64,000 nucleotides of DNA, taken from assembly GCF_000745315.1 (NCBI RefSeq), contig NZ_JQNQ01000001.1:4030001-4094000 (forward strand), given 5' to 3'. Under the pieces are notes generated by a model. It ran no database searches. It had not been told where the DNA came from and saw only the letters and a list, made by a program, of their open reading frames with translations. This stretch comes from Salegentibacter sp. Hel_I_6. GTDB lineage: Bacteria > Bacteroidota > Bacteroidia > Flavobacteriales > Flavobacteriaceae. The stretch's first letter is position 1; each line of letters starts with the position of its first letter. Below, in pieces: positions 1-8,293 of the stretch. A program made the position numbers and the translations under genes.

Positions 1-345
1 TCCAAGATTGCTTTTTACTTTTGAAACAATTTTAAAAATAGGTTTTGAACCGTTATACTTATTGATTTTTTTATACGGAATAACAATTACCAAAATCATT
101 AAAACTCCAACTAAAATTGATAGTTGCTGCTGAAGGCCAAAAAGACTAAAACTTTTACCAAGCAATCCGAATAAAAGTCCAATAATGGCATAAGAACTTA
201 GTCTTCCAAAATGATAGAGTGAGATCTGGCCAAGTTTTTTGAAATTGTTTTTATGATCTACCGGCAATAAAAAAGCAATAGGACCGCACATTCCCACACA
301 GTGGAAACTTCCCAAAATCCCAAATATTAAAGCCGAGATCAACAT
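1..345 (-). CDS. Sulfite exporter TauE/SafE-family membrane protein (C-terminus cut by window edge)
   Basis: The frame opens with ATG at 345 and stays open to base 1, giving the first 115 residues. The N-terminus carries a membrane helix and the motif FHCVGMCGP, the hallmark of the short SafE/DsbD_2-type branch that accompanies cbb3 oxidase genes in many bacteria; further hydrophobic segments follow. The HCxGMC motif suggests metal, perhaps copper, handling during oxidase assembly (inference). Its start codon directly abuts the ccoH stop, so it is probably the last gene of the cco operon. The true C-terminus lies outside the window. Confidence 0.85.
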   Translation of the reverse strand, partial: MLISALIFGILGSFHCVGMCGPIAFLLPVDHKNNFKKLGQISLYHFGRLSSYAIIGLLFGLLGKSFSLFGLQQQLSILVGVLMILVIVIPYKKINKYNGSKPIFKIVSKVKSNLG

Positions 346-792
346 TTAATAAACAATTTCGTTTTTATATAAATAGGATTTTCCTTCATATTCCCAGTGA
401 ATATTGATATTCCATCGGCCTGCTACCAATTGATCATCAGCAATAAAAACTTGATATTCTTTTAGTTTCAGCGGAATATTAAAATCGAGTTTTTCATTAG
501 AAGGTCTATAAAAATTAAGGTTTCCTGAGATTTTAGAAAGTTCCAGGTTTTCGGGAAATTCAACAAGCCAACCATTTTCTACCCTTCGATCACTTATATT
601 TTCTTCCAAAGCAAAAGCATTGGTTTCTGCATCAATCTCCTCCTGGTAATGCAGTTCTTTTTGGTAATAATCTTCAGTTACCAAATCGTGATCAAATTTT
701 CTATCGGTTAGCATATTTATCACTAAATACATAATGAAACTTATAAAAAGTGTCATTCCAATTACAATTCCTGTTCCCCAGTTTATTTTCAT
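346..792 (-). CDS. ccoH: FixH/CcoH-family cbb3 oxidase assembly protein
   Basis: This is a small protein with one N-terminal membrane segment (about residues 7-27), then the sequence DHDLVTEDYYQKELHYQ, typical of FixH proteins, and a periplasmic beta-rich domain. FixH/CcoH is needed for assembly or stability of cbb3 oxidase. The open frame extends three codons further to a TTG at 801. I chose ATG 792, giving MKINWGTG and 148 residues, because it matches the usual family N-terminus. It lies 60 bases after ccoG. The gap contains a palindromic motif (801-825) that recurs three more times in this window. Confidence 0.88.
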   Translation of the reverse strand: MKINWGTGIVIGMTLFISFIMYLVINMLTDRKFDHDLVTEDYYQKELHYQEEIDAETNAFALEENISDRRVENGWLVEFPENLELSKISGNLNFYRPSNEKLDFNIPLKLKEYQVFIADDQLVAGRWNINIHWEYEGKSYLYKNEIVY

Positions 793-800
793 TTTTTCCA

Positions 801-825
801 ATTTTACTCGATAGTCGAGATTTAA
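801..825 (-). repeat. Dispersed 25-bp motif, copy 1 (palindromic core)
   Basis: On the minus strand the core reads CTCGACTATCGAG, a palindrome, preceded by TTAAAT and followed by TAAAAT. It lies just upstream of the ccoH start. Near-identical sequences occur at 9852-9876, 26392-26416 and 45532-45556. The function is unknown; a regulatory site or a small dispersed repeat are both possible. Confidence 0.5.
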
Positions 826-852
826 TAAATCTTGTGTTATTATGCTTAGTTT

Positions 853-2268
853 TTAATTAAAACTGCGCGGCCCCATAAACATAGTGCTGGTTGTTTCTAT
901 TAACCGCTCCCTGCTATAAATCCCAATTTTCAACTTTTCTTTTTCGTTTTCCAATGCGGCTGTATGTATTTCAATAAAGAGCGTTCCCTCGGTTAACTCC
1001 TGTCCCGGAACCGTAATATTTGAAGTCTTTACCGGCTTTATTGTTCCCTTGTGAGACAATAATCTAAATTCAATATCTTCAAAATCGGCTGTGGTTTTAT
1101 TTACCAGCTTATAGGTAAAAACATTGCTAACCACGTTATCGGCCTTGCGTTCGTATAATTGCCCGGGTAATCTTAAAATACGGGCTTCAACTTCACTTCT
1201 TATAAATAACATTCCTACCAGAACTGCGGTTAAAATTCCTAAAACTATACTGTAACCTTTTAACCTGGGCGTAAACCTGAATTTTGCTTTCTTTTCAATA
1301 TTTTCTTCACTAGCGTAGCGAATTAAACCTTTTGGAAGATCTACCGCTTCCATCATACTATCGCAGGCATCTATACAAGCGGTACAGTTTATACACTCCA
1401 GCTGCGTACCGTTCCTAATATCTATTCCCGTTGGGCAGACCTGCACACACTGGAAACAGTCTATGCAATCTCCTTTACCCGTTGCCTGCCGGTTCTCATT
1501 TTTCTTGAATTTTGCTCTGCCTTTTTCTTTTTCCCCACGTTTGTGATCGTAGGCTACTACTATAGATTTATTATCTAAAAGCACTCCCTGAAGCCTTCCA
1601 TAGGGACAGGCAATTACACAAACCTGTTCTCTAAACCAGGCAAAAACAAAATAGAATACCGCGGTGAAAATCAGTAACGAAAAAAAGGTGCTTAGGTGGT
1701 TTTGGGGACCATCTGTTACATATTGAATTAGTCGGTCACTTCCCATGATATAAGCAAGGAAAACATTGGCAATTAGAAAAGAGATGATAAAGAACAAAAA
1801 CCATTTTAGAGAGCGTTTTCTAATTTTTTCAGCATCCCATTTTTGCTTTTCAAGTCGCATTTGTTTTCCCCGATCGCCTTCAATCCAGTATTCAATTCTT
1901 CTAAAAACCATTTCCATAAAAATAGTTTGTGGGCAAAACCAGCCACAAAATATCCTACCGAAGGCTACCGTAAAAAGAATGATAAAAACCACCCCTATTA
2001 CCATCATAATTACAAAAATGTGAAAATCCTGTGGCCAAAAAGGAAATCCAAAAATATTGAAACGCCTTTCGAGGATATTAAACATTAGGAACTGATTGCC
2101 ATTAATTTTTACGAAGGGAGCAGCAAACAGTAAGATTAGCAATACATAGCTAACGTATTTTCTATACTCATAAAATTTCCCTGAAGGTTTCTTTGGAAAA
2201 ACCCATAATCTCTTGCCCTCGTCATCTGCCGTGGCTATTTTATCCCTGAATTTTTCCTGATTTTCCAA
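853..2268 (-). CDS. ccoG: Cytochrome c oxidase accessory protein CcoG (polyferredoxin)
   Basis: A 471-residue membrane iron-sulfur protein of the CcoG/RdxA family, which takes part in copper delivery or redox steps of cbb3 oxidase assembly. Visible features are several membrane helices, the FCGWFCPQTIF segment around residue 110, CIACPYGR near 220, and two ferredoxin clusters (CIDCFQCVQVCP and CINCTACIDACD) around residues 265-305, followed by the Ig-like periplasmic C-terminal domain. The first in-frame start is TTG at 2268: a TAG stop lies two codons upstream and there is no nearby ATG, so a TTG start is likely. It sits 18 bases after ccoP in the same operon. Confidence 0.93.
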   Translation of the reverse strand: MENQEKFRDKIATADDEGKRLWVFPKKPSGKFYEYRKYVSYVLLILLFAAPFVKINGNQFLMFNILERRFNIFGFPFWPQDFHIFVIMMVIGVVFIILFTVAFGRIFCGWFCPQTIFMEMVFRRIEYWIEGDRGKQMRLEKQKWDAEKIRKRSLKWFLFFIISFLIANVFLAYIMGSDRLIQYVTDGPQNHLSTFFSLLIFTAVFYFVFAWFREQVCVIACPYGRLQGVLLDNKSIVVAYDHKRGEKEKGRAKFKKNENRQATGKGDCIDCFQCVQVCPTGIDIRNGTQLECINCTACIDACDSMMEAVDLPKGLIRYASEENIEKKAKFRFTPRLKGYSIVLGILTAVLVGMLFIRSEVEARILRLPGQLYERKADNVVSNVFTYKLVNKTTADFEDIEFRLLSHKGTIKPVKTSNITVPGQELTEGTLFIEIHTAALENEKEKLKIGIYSRERLIETTSTMFMGPRSFN

Positions 2269-2286
2269 AATCTATTCTTCTAAAAC

Positions 2287-3168
2287 TTATTCTGAATCTG
2301 CTTCCCAAATATCTCCTTCAGGTCCTTTTGGATCTGTAGGATTGGTTCCTTCAAGACTTAGTACATAACTAGCCACCTGGGCAACTTCCTGCGCGCTTAA
2401 TTCAGATTTCCAGGCTACCATACCTTTTCCATCACGACCACCCTCAGAAATTGTTTGAAAAACATTGCTTATCCCGCCACCTAAAATCCAGTGTTCATCG
2501 GTAAGATTTGGACCAATAGCACCACCGCCATCGGCACGGTGACAGGCCATACAACTGGTCATATAAATTTCTTCTCCGGCTTTTAAATCTGAGGCTTCGG
2601 TCAATAATTCTACAGATGAGGCATCTATAAGATCTGGATTTTCTCTTTTATAAGCTTCTATCTCTTCGTTGGCCCGGGCAACTTCAGCCAAATATTCTTC
2701 TCTTTGTGTGTCGCCATCAAAAATGTGGTAATAGGCCATGTAGACAAATGCAAAAACTATACTTACATAAAAACCATACAGCCACCATGAAGGAAGATCG
2801 TTATCTAGTTCTTTGATGCCATCGTAATTATGATCCAAAAGAATTTCTTCTTCTTTTTCAATTGGTTTTTGGTTCAACATCTTTTTGTAAAACCTTTTTA
2901 AACCCAGGAATTGTTTATCTGAATTCTCAATTTTCAATCTGGTATAATGCTGCTGGGCATCGGGTTTTAAACTTCTAAAAACCATATTTTCTAATGCCGC
3001 AATGGATACTTCAATAGCAACCGCTATAATCAAGACTACAGCAAGTATCCACCAAATAACTGGATACTCTTGAATGGCCCAACCACTTTCTGTCTCTACG
3101 GTTAATTCTATTAAAGCCAGTGCCAGAATTATAAATCCGGCAATTCTTAAATATGCTGTAGTTTTCAT
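2287..3168 (-). CDS. ccoP: cbb3-type cytochrome c oxidase subunit III (CcoP)
   Basis: A 293-residue membrane-anchored c-type cytochrome. Two N-terminal hydrophobic segments (about 5-25 and 35-60) and another near 130-150 precede a single cytochrome c domain with the heme motif CMACH near residue 207 and a downstream methionine (GMVAW). Proteobacterial CcoP usually has two hemes; this one shows only one CxxCH, as is common in Bacteroidota. It feeds electrons to the CcoNO catalytic subunit. Its ATG overlaps the ccoQ stop as ATGA, indicating translational coupling. Confidence 0.93.
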   Translation of the reverse strand: MKTTAYLRIAGFIILALALIELTVETESGWAIQEYPVIWWILAVVLIIAVAIEVSIAALENMVFRSLKPDAQQHYTRLKIENSDKQFLGLKRFYKKMLNQKPIEKEEEILLDHNYDGIKELDNDLPSWWLYGFYVSIVFAFVYMAYYHIFDGDTQREEYLAEVARANEEIEAYKRENPDLIDASSVELLTEASDLKAGEEIYMTSCMACHRADGGGAIGPNLTDEHWILGGGISNVFQTISEGGRDGKGMVAWKSELSAQEVAQVASYVLSLEGTNPTDPKGPEGDIWEADSE

Positions 3169-3353
3169 AATTGTTGATTTTCCTGGTTATTATCTAAGGG
3201 AAGTTGGCTAACCTCATCGATGTCTTTCTTTTTTGCAGTAATTACCCATAGAAAGAGGACTACAAAAAAAATGAAGAAAATAAGTAGGGAAATTAACGGG
3301 TAGATCATTACACCGTCTATACTTTCCATATGGCCTTTAACAAATTTGAACAT
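3165..3353 (-). CDS. ccoQ: CcoQ-like small subunit of cbb3 oxidase
   Basis: A 62-residue protein with one strongly hydrophobic helix (about residues 17-38) followed by a basic KKK stop-transfer and a polar tail. Its size, topology and position between ccoNO and ccoP identify it as CcoQ, a stabilising subunit; sequence conservation in this family is too weak for identification by sequence alone. It starts two bases after the ccoNO stop and overlaps ccoP by four bases. Confidence 0.8.
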   Translation of the reverse strand: MFKFVKGHMESIDGVMIYPLISLLIFFIFFVVLFLWVITAKKKDIDEVSQLPLDNNQENQQL

Positions 3354-3354
3354 C

Positions 3355-5556
3355 TTAATTAGTTTTGGTGGTTGAAACTTCTACATCTTTGGCTTTAATA
3401 TCGGTTCCCAAACGCTGTAAGTAGGCGATAAGAGCAACGATTTCACGATTTCGCATTTCTACGAATTCAGTACCATTTTGAGCAGCAAATTCTTTTTCAG
3501 CTTCATAGGTCTTTACAAAATCGGGATCTGCATAAAGATTTTTCTCAATTTGAGTTCCCTGTTCTGACATCCACTTCTGGGCGTTTTCTATTTCCTCTAA
3601 AGTATATGGTACTCCAAGCTTGCTAAGAGCTCTCATTTTAGCTTCGGTATCACTTTTATCAAGCTCATCTGTAATTATCCATTTATAAGATGGCATGATA
3701 GAACCTGAAGAGGTGCTCTGCGGATCGTACATATGGTTAAGGTGCCAGTTATCGGAATATTTACCACCTACCCGCATAAGATCGGGACCAGTACGTTTAC
3801 TTCCCCATAGGAAAGGATAGTCGTAAGCATATTCCCCGGCTTTAGAGTATTCACCATAGCGTTCTACTTCACTTCTAAAAGGGCGAATCATTTGGGAGTG
3901 GCAACCTACACAACCTTCTCTAATATAAATATCCCGTCCTTCAAGTTCTAGCGGAGTGTATGGTTTTACACTGGAAATTACCGGTACATACTCATCTACC
4001 ATTAGTGAAGGTACTATTTGTACCACACCTCCAATTAAAATAGCGATTGTAGCGAAAATGGTAAGTTTAACCGGTCTTCTTTCTAACCAGGAGTGGTAAG
4101 CTTCACCCGTTGTTCTTTTTTTGGTTACTTTTTGCAAAGGAGCAGCTTCAGCCAGTTCATCTTCAACTGCGCTTCCCTGTCTAACCGTTTTTACAATATT
4201 ATAAAGCAGGATAAATGCACCTACAATATATAAACTACCGCCAATAGCCCGCATCCAGTACATTGGGATAATTGAACTCACGGTTTCAAGGAAGTTTCCG
4301 TAGGTAAGTGTTCCATCAAGGTTAAATTGTTTCCACATAGAAGCCTGAACGAATCCAGCAACATACATTGGTAAAGTGTAAATAATAATTCCCAATGTCC
4401 CTATCCAGAAATGCGCATTAGCCAATTTAATAGAGTAGAGTTTTGTTTTAAATAATCTTGGTACTAACCAGTAAACCATACCAAAGGTTAAGAAACCATT
4501 CCAGGCTAGTGCCCCAACGTGCACGTGAGCAATAATCCAGTCACTAAAGTGGGCGATGGCATTTACATTTTTAAGCGAAAGCATTGGACCTTCAAAAGTT
4601 GCCATCCCGTATCCGGTAATAGCTACTACAAAGAATTTAAGAACAGGATCTGTTCGTACTTTATCCCAGGCTCCACGTAGGGTCAATAGTCCGTTTATCA
4701 TTCCTCCCCAGGAAGGAAACAATAACATAACTGAAAAAGCAACTCCAAGGTTTTGCGCCCAGTCTGGTAAAGTTGAATATAGCAGGTGGTGTGGACCAGC
4801 CCAGATATATATAAATATCAGTGACCAAAAGTGAATAATAGAAAGTCTATATGAATAAACAGGCCTGTTTGCTGCTTTTGGAACAAAATAATACATTAAA
4901 CCAAGGAAGGGGGTAGTTAGAAAAAATGCAACTGCATTATGCCCGTACCACCATTGCACCAAAGCATCCTGAACCCCGGAATAAACCGAGTAGCTTTTAA
5001 ACGCGCTAACCGGAATTTCAATATTATTTACAATATGAAGCACCGCTACGGTTACAAATGTGGCAAGGTAAAACCAGATAGCCACATATAAATGGCGCTG
5101 CCTTCTCTTTATCATTGTTCCAATTAGGTTAGCGCCAAAAGCTACCCAAACCAATGCAATTGCTATATCTATTGGCCATTCCAGTTCTGCATATTCTTTA
5201 GAACTGGTGAAGCCCATAGGTAATGTGATTGCTGCAGCTACAATTATAACCTGCCAACCCCAAAAGTTGAAATTACTTAAGAAATCACTCCACATTCGGG
5301 CTTTAAGTAAACGCTGGGTAGAGTAATAGACTCCTGCAAAAATCGCATTTCCAACAAATGCAAATATCACCGCGTTGGTATGTAAAGGTCTTAAACGGCC
5401 AAAACTCAGCCAGGAAATTCCGTCCGTGATATTTGGAAATAAAAACATAAAGGCGAGCAACAGCCCAACACTCATACCTATTATACCCCAAAATAGGGTA
5501 GCCATCGTAAACTTTTTTACGATTTTATTATCGTAATGAAACTGTTCAATTTCCAT
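3355..5556 (-). CDS. ccoNO: cbb3-type cytochrome c oxidase, fused subunits I and II (CcoN-CcoO)
   Basis: A 733-residue fusion. Residues 1 to about 480 form the heme-copper oxidase subunit I with at least twelve membrane helices and conserved histidines (HTNAVIFAF, WWYGHNAVAFF, GPHHLLY, IIAHVHVGALAWNG). A charged linker near 480-500 leads to a further helix and a periplasmic CcoO cytochrome c domain with CVGCHSQ around residue 550 and a distal methionine (SIMPSYKW). It is the terminal high-affinity oxygen reductase and proton pump. The separate genes of proteobacteria are a single reading frame here, a known arrangement in Bacteroidota. The ccoS stop lies two bases before the start. Confidence 0.95.
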   Translation of the reverse strand: MEIEQFHYDNKIVKKFTMATLFWGIIGMSVGLLLAFMFLFPNITDGISWLSFGRLRPLHTNAVIFAFVGNAIFAGVYYSTQRLLKARMWSDFLSNFNFWGWQVIIVAAAITLPMGFTSSKEYAELEWPIDIAIALVWVAFGANLIGTMIKRRQRHLYVAIWFYLATFVTVAVLHIVNNIEIPVSAFKSYSVYSGVQDALVQWWYGHNAVAFFLTTPFLGLMYYFVPKAANRPVYSYRLSIIHFWSLIFIYIWAGPHHLLYSTLPDWAQNLGVAFSVMLLFPSWGGMINGLLTLRGAWDKVRTDPVLKFFVVAITGYGMATFEGPMLSLKNVNAIAHFSDWIIAHVHVGALAWNGFLTFGMVYWLVPRLFKTKLYSIKLANAHFWIGTLGIIIYTLPMYVAGFVQASMWKQFNLDGTLTYGNFLETVSSIIPMYWMRAIGGSLYIVGAFILLYNIVKTVRQGSAVEDELAEAAPLQKVTKKRTTGEAYHSWLERRPVKLTIFATIAILIGGVVQIVPSLMVDEYVPVISSVKPYTPLELEGRDIYIREGCVGCHSQMIRPFRSEVERYGEYSKAGEYAYDYPFLWGSKRTGPDLMRVGGKYSDNWHLNHMYDPQSTSSGSIMPSYKWIITDELDKSDTEAKMRALSKLGVPYTLEEIENAQKWMSEQGTQIEKNLYADPDFVKTYEAEKEFAAQNGTEFVEMRNREIVALIAYLQRLGTDIKAKDVEVSTTKTN

Positions 5557-5558
5557 AG

Positions 5559-5753
5559 TTAGTTAGATTTCTTGTTTTTGTTGGAATTGGATTTATCGGA
5601 TTTTGATTTAACTAATTCATCATCAAAGAGCATCCTCACCGATGGAGTATAAACATCGTCATACTGACCTTTTTTTACTGAAAAAATAAAGGCAATAAAG
5701 AAGATTATAGCTACCAGAACACTTAAAGCAAGTAAGAGATAAATGATGTTCAT
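5559..5753 (-). CDS. ccoS: cbb3 oxidase maturation protein CcoS
   Basis: A 64-residue protein with one N-terminal membrane helix (MNIIYLLLALSVLVAIIFF), the short sequence KGQYDDVYTPSVRMLFDDE typical of CcoS, and a lysine/serine-rich tail. CcoS is required for cofactor insertion into CcoN. ATG 5753 is the first gene after an FNR-type promoter; the predicted transcript start is about 15 bases upstream. It is the first cistron of ccoSNOQPGH. Confidence 0.9.
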   Translation of the reverse strand: MNIIYLLLALSVLVAIIFFIAFIFSVKKGQYDDVYTPSVRMLFDDELVKSKSDKSNSNKNKKSN

Positions 5754-5772
5754 AGAAGATGAATTATTTCAG

Positions 5773-5815
5773 CAAACTTAAAACTGTGTTAAAATTTAAA
5801 ATATGATCTAGATCA
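5773..5815 (-). promoter_or_regulatory. FNR-type class II promoter for ccoS-NOQPGH
   Basis: The palindrome TGATCTAGATCA (5804-5815) fits the FNR core TGAT-N4-ATCA and overlaps the ccoI stop codon. On the minus strand the -7 element TAAGTTTG (5773-5780) matches TAnnTTTG. The box centre is 36.5 bases from the last base of the -7 element, which puts it near -41.5, the class II activator position. There is no clear -33 TTG, as expected for an activator-dependent promoter. Confidence 0.7.
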
Positions 5816-8218
5816 GGTTTTAGGTGATACAGCATTTAATTTCTTGCCGGCAAAATTTGTTGCCAGGGTGGTAAAAGCCACAATACTTATGGAACTTAGC
5901 GGCATTAAAATCGCCGCGATTACCGGCATTAAATTTCCTGTAACCGCAAATGCCAGTCCTACTACATTATAACAAAGGCTTAGTACAAAACTCCATTTGA
6001 TAATTTTTATACCCTTTTCTGAAAGTTTAAAATATTCGCTCAATTTGGTGAGATTTGATGCTTCAAGGATTCCATCACAAGCGGGGGAGAACACATTAAT
6101 ATTTTCTGAAACCGCAATCCCAACATCGCTTTGCGCAAGTGCACCCGCATCATTAAGTCCGTCGCCTATCATCATTACCGATTTTCCTTCTTCCTGGAGT
6201 TTTTTAATAAAATTGAGTTTATCGTCTGGCTTTTGATTGAAGTAAAACTTAGTATTTAACGGCAGCATATTTTCCAGCTTCTCTTTTTCGCCATCGTTAT
6301 CGCCAGAAAGGATGAATAGCTGTTTATTCTCTCCTAATTCTTTGAATAATTCAGCAAGACCTTCCCGGTAAGAATTCTGAAAAATGTAGCAGCCTTTATA
6401 TTCTTCGTTGCTACTAATATGCACCGCCGTTTTATTGAGCTCTTTAGTTTCAGTTTGACTTTCCCTCACAAAAGAAGATGAACCAATCTTCATTTTACTG
6501 CCATTATTTCCAGAGCTAATTCCTTTCCCAGTATGTTCACTAAATTCATCTAAACTCAGGATATTGTTTTTATCCAGGATCTGATATAGTTGCCTACTAA
6601 GTGGATGCCCCGATGCTCTTAAACTGCTGCTAAGCAATTGTTCTTCTTCAGCATTAAGTTTTAAACCTTCGTAGAAAACTTCGGTTTTTTTATTTGAGGT
6701 AATCGTTCCGGTTTTATCGAAAACAAGACAATCTATTTTTGCTATTTGTTCAATAACACCGGCTTCTTTTAAGTAAAATTTATTTCTTCCGTAGATGCGT
6801 AATAAATTTCCGAGGGTAAACGGTGTAGCTAAAGCAATGGCGCAGGGACATGCGATGATTAGAACCGCGGTAAACACATTTAATGCTATAGAAGGATCGT
6901 AAATTAGCCAGAAAAGGGTTGATAGAAATGCTATGCTTAAAACCCCAGCGGTAAAGCGTTTGCTTATTTGATTTATTAAACTTTGAAATTGTCCTTTTTT
7001 ATCTTTTTTGAAGACTTCATTGCTCCAAAGTTTGGTCAAATAACTCTGGTCTATGGCTTTTATAGCTTCAATCTCCAGGACTCCCCCTTGCTGACGACCA
7101 CCTGCGTAAAGGGTTTCGCCAGATTCTTTCTTAACCGCTTCTGCTTCCCCGGTTACAAAACTGTAATCTATATTGGCCGCACCCTTTATTAAAACCGAAT
7201 CTATAGGAATTAACTCTCCGTTTCTTATTAAAACCCTATCTCCGGGCTTCACTTTATAAACCTGAACCTGCTCTTCTATAATTTCTTCGGAAGAACTTTT
7301 TGTTATTCTAGTGACCGCCATTGGGAAATAGGATTTGTAATCCCGTTCAAATGAGAGATAGGAATAGGTTTTTTGCTGAAAGAATTTTCCAAGGAGTAAA
7401 AAGAAAACCAGTCCTGTGAGACTATCAAAAAATCCTGTACCCAAATCCAGAAAGATTTCTGTGGTACTTCTTATAAAAAGTACTGCGATTCCCAGGGCAA
7501 TGGGAACATCTATATTTAATATTTTAGCCCGTAAACCTTTATAAGCCGATATAAAATAATCTGATCCTGAGTAAAAAACTACAGGTAGAGAAAAAACAAA
7601 CATTAACCATCTAAATAAATGCTTGAATTGTTCCAGCCAGAACTCTTTTACCTCAAAATATTCGGGAAAAGAGAGGAACATCACGTTACCAAAGGCAAAA
7701 CCGGCAACGCCTAACTTATAAATTAAGCTTCGGTCTATGCTGTGATCTTTTTCATCGTAATCTTTCAGGGAAATATAGGGTTCGTAACCAATTCTGCTTA
7801 GAAGATATACCAGCTCTTTCAGGCTTATTTTTTCCGAAGAAAAACTTATGCGTACGCTTTTCTTCGGGAAATCTACCTGCGCAGATTTTACACCTTTGTT
7901 TAATTTCCCAAGATTTTCCAGAACCCAAATACAAGAACTGCAATGCATAGAGGGAATAAGAAAATTAACGATTTGGGTATTATGCTCATTGAATTCCAGC
8001 AGTCTTTCGGCTATTTCAGGATTGTCCAGGAAATCAAATTTACCTTCTGAGACAGCTGGGGAAATACCGGGTTTTTCCTGAAGATCGTAATAGTAAGTTA
8101 GATCACTTTCGTTTAAGATTTCAAAGACGGTTCTACAACCCGTGCAACAGAAATCCTTTTCCTGAAAAACAATGTGATCTTCTTTACAAGCTTCACCACA
8201 GTGAAAACAGCTACTCAT
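5813..8218 (-). CDS. ccoI: Copper-translocating P-type ATPase for cbb3 assembly (CcoI/FixI type)
   Basis: An 801-residue P1B-ATPase that exports copper needed by the oxidase. It starts with a cysteine-rich metal-binding segment (CFHCGEAC ... CCTGC), followed by a heavy-metal-associated domain with MHCSSC near residue 95. The transmembrane CPC motif (ACPCAIALATP) is near 457, the phosphorylation site DKTGT near 505, and GDGLNDA near 680. The N-terminal zinc-finger-like module is typical of FixI rather than housekeeping CopA. A TTG lies two codons upstream at 8224; I prefer ATG 8218 because it lies about 15 bases after the predicted start of transcription from an FNR-type promoter. Confidence 0.93.
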   Translation of the reverse strand: MSSCFHCGEACKEDHIVFQEKDFCCTGCRTVFEILNESDLTYYYDLQEKPGISPAVSEGKFDFLDNPEIAERLLEFNEHNTQIVNFLIPSMHCSSCIWVLENLGKLNKGVKSAQVDFPKKSVRISFSSEKISLKELVYLLSRIGYEPYISLKDYDEKDHSIDRSLIYKLGVAGFAFGNVMFLSFPEYFEVKEFWLEQFKHLFRWLMFVFSLPVVFYSGSDYFISAYKGLRAKILNIDVPIALGIAVLFIRSTTEIFLDLGTGFFDSLTGLVFFLLLGKFFQQKTYSYLSFERDYKSYFPMAVTRITKSSSEEIIEEQVQVYKVKPGDRVLIRNGELIPIDSVLIKGAANIDYSFVTGEAEAVKKESGETLYAGGRQQGGVLEIEAIKAIDQSYLTKLWSNEVFKKDKKGQFQSLINQISKRFTAGVLSIAFLSTLFWLIYDPSIALNVFTAVLIIACPCAIALATPFTLGNLLRIYGRNKFYLKEAGVIEQIAKIDCLVFDKTGTITSNKKTEVFYEGLKLNAEEEQLLSSSLRASGHPLSRQLYQILDKNNILSLDEFSEHTGKGISSGNNGSKMKIGSSSFVRESQTETKELNKTAVHISSNEEYKGCYIFQNSYREGLAELFKELGENKQLFILSGDNDGEKEKLENMLPLNTKFYFNQKPDDKLNFIKKLQEEGKSVMMIGDGLNDAGALAQSDVGIAVSENINVFSPACDGILEASNLTKLSEYFKLSEKGIKIIKWSFVLSLCYNVVGLAFAVTGNLMPVIAAILMPLSSISIVAFTTLATNFAGKKLNAVSPKT

Positions 8219-8237
8219 AACCAATGTATTTTAGCTG

Positions 8238-8280
8238 CAAATTTTCGGGAAATTAGTTTTTTATAATATGATGGGAATCA
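8238..8280 (-). promoter_or_regulatory. FNR-type class II promoter for ccoI
   Basis: TGATGGGAATCA (8269-8280) fits the FNR core TGAT-N4-ATCA. On the minus strand AAAATTTG (8238-8245) fits TAnnTTTG except for the first base. Box centre to last base of the -7 element is again 36.5 bases, exactly as at the ccoS promoter, so two independent promoters share the same geometry. Confidence 0.6.
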
Positions 8281-8293
8281 GCTTTGGCAAGAA

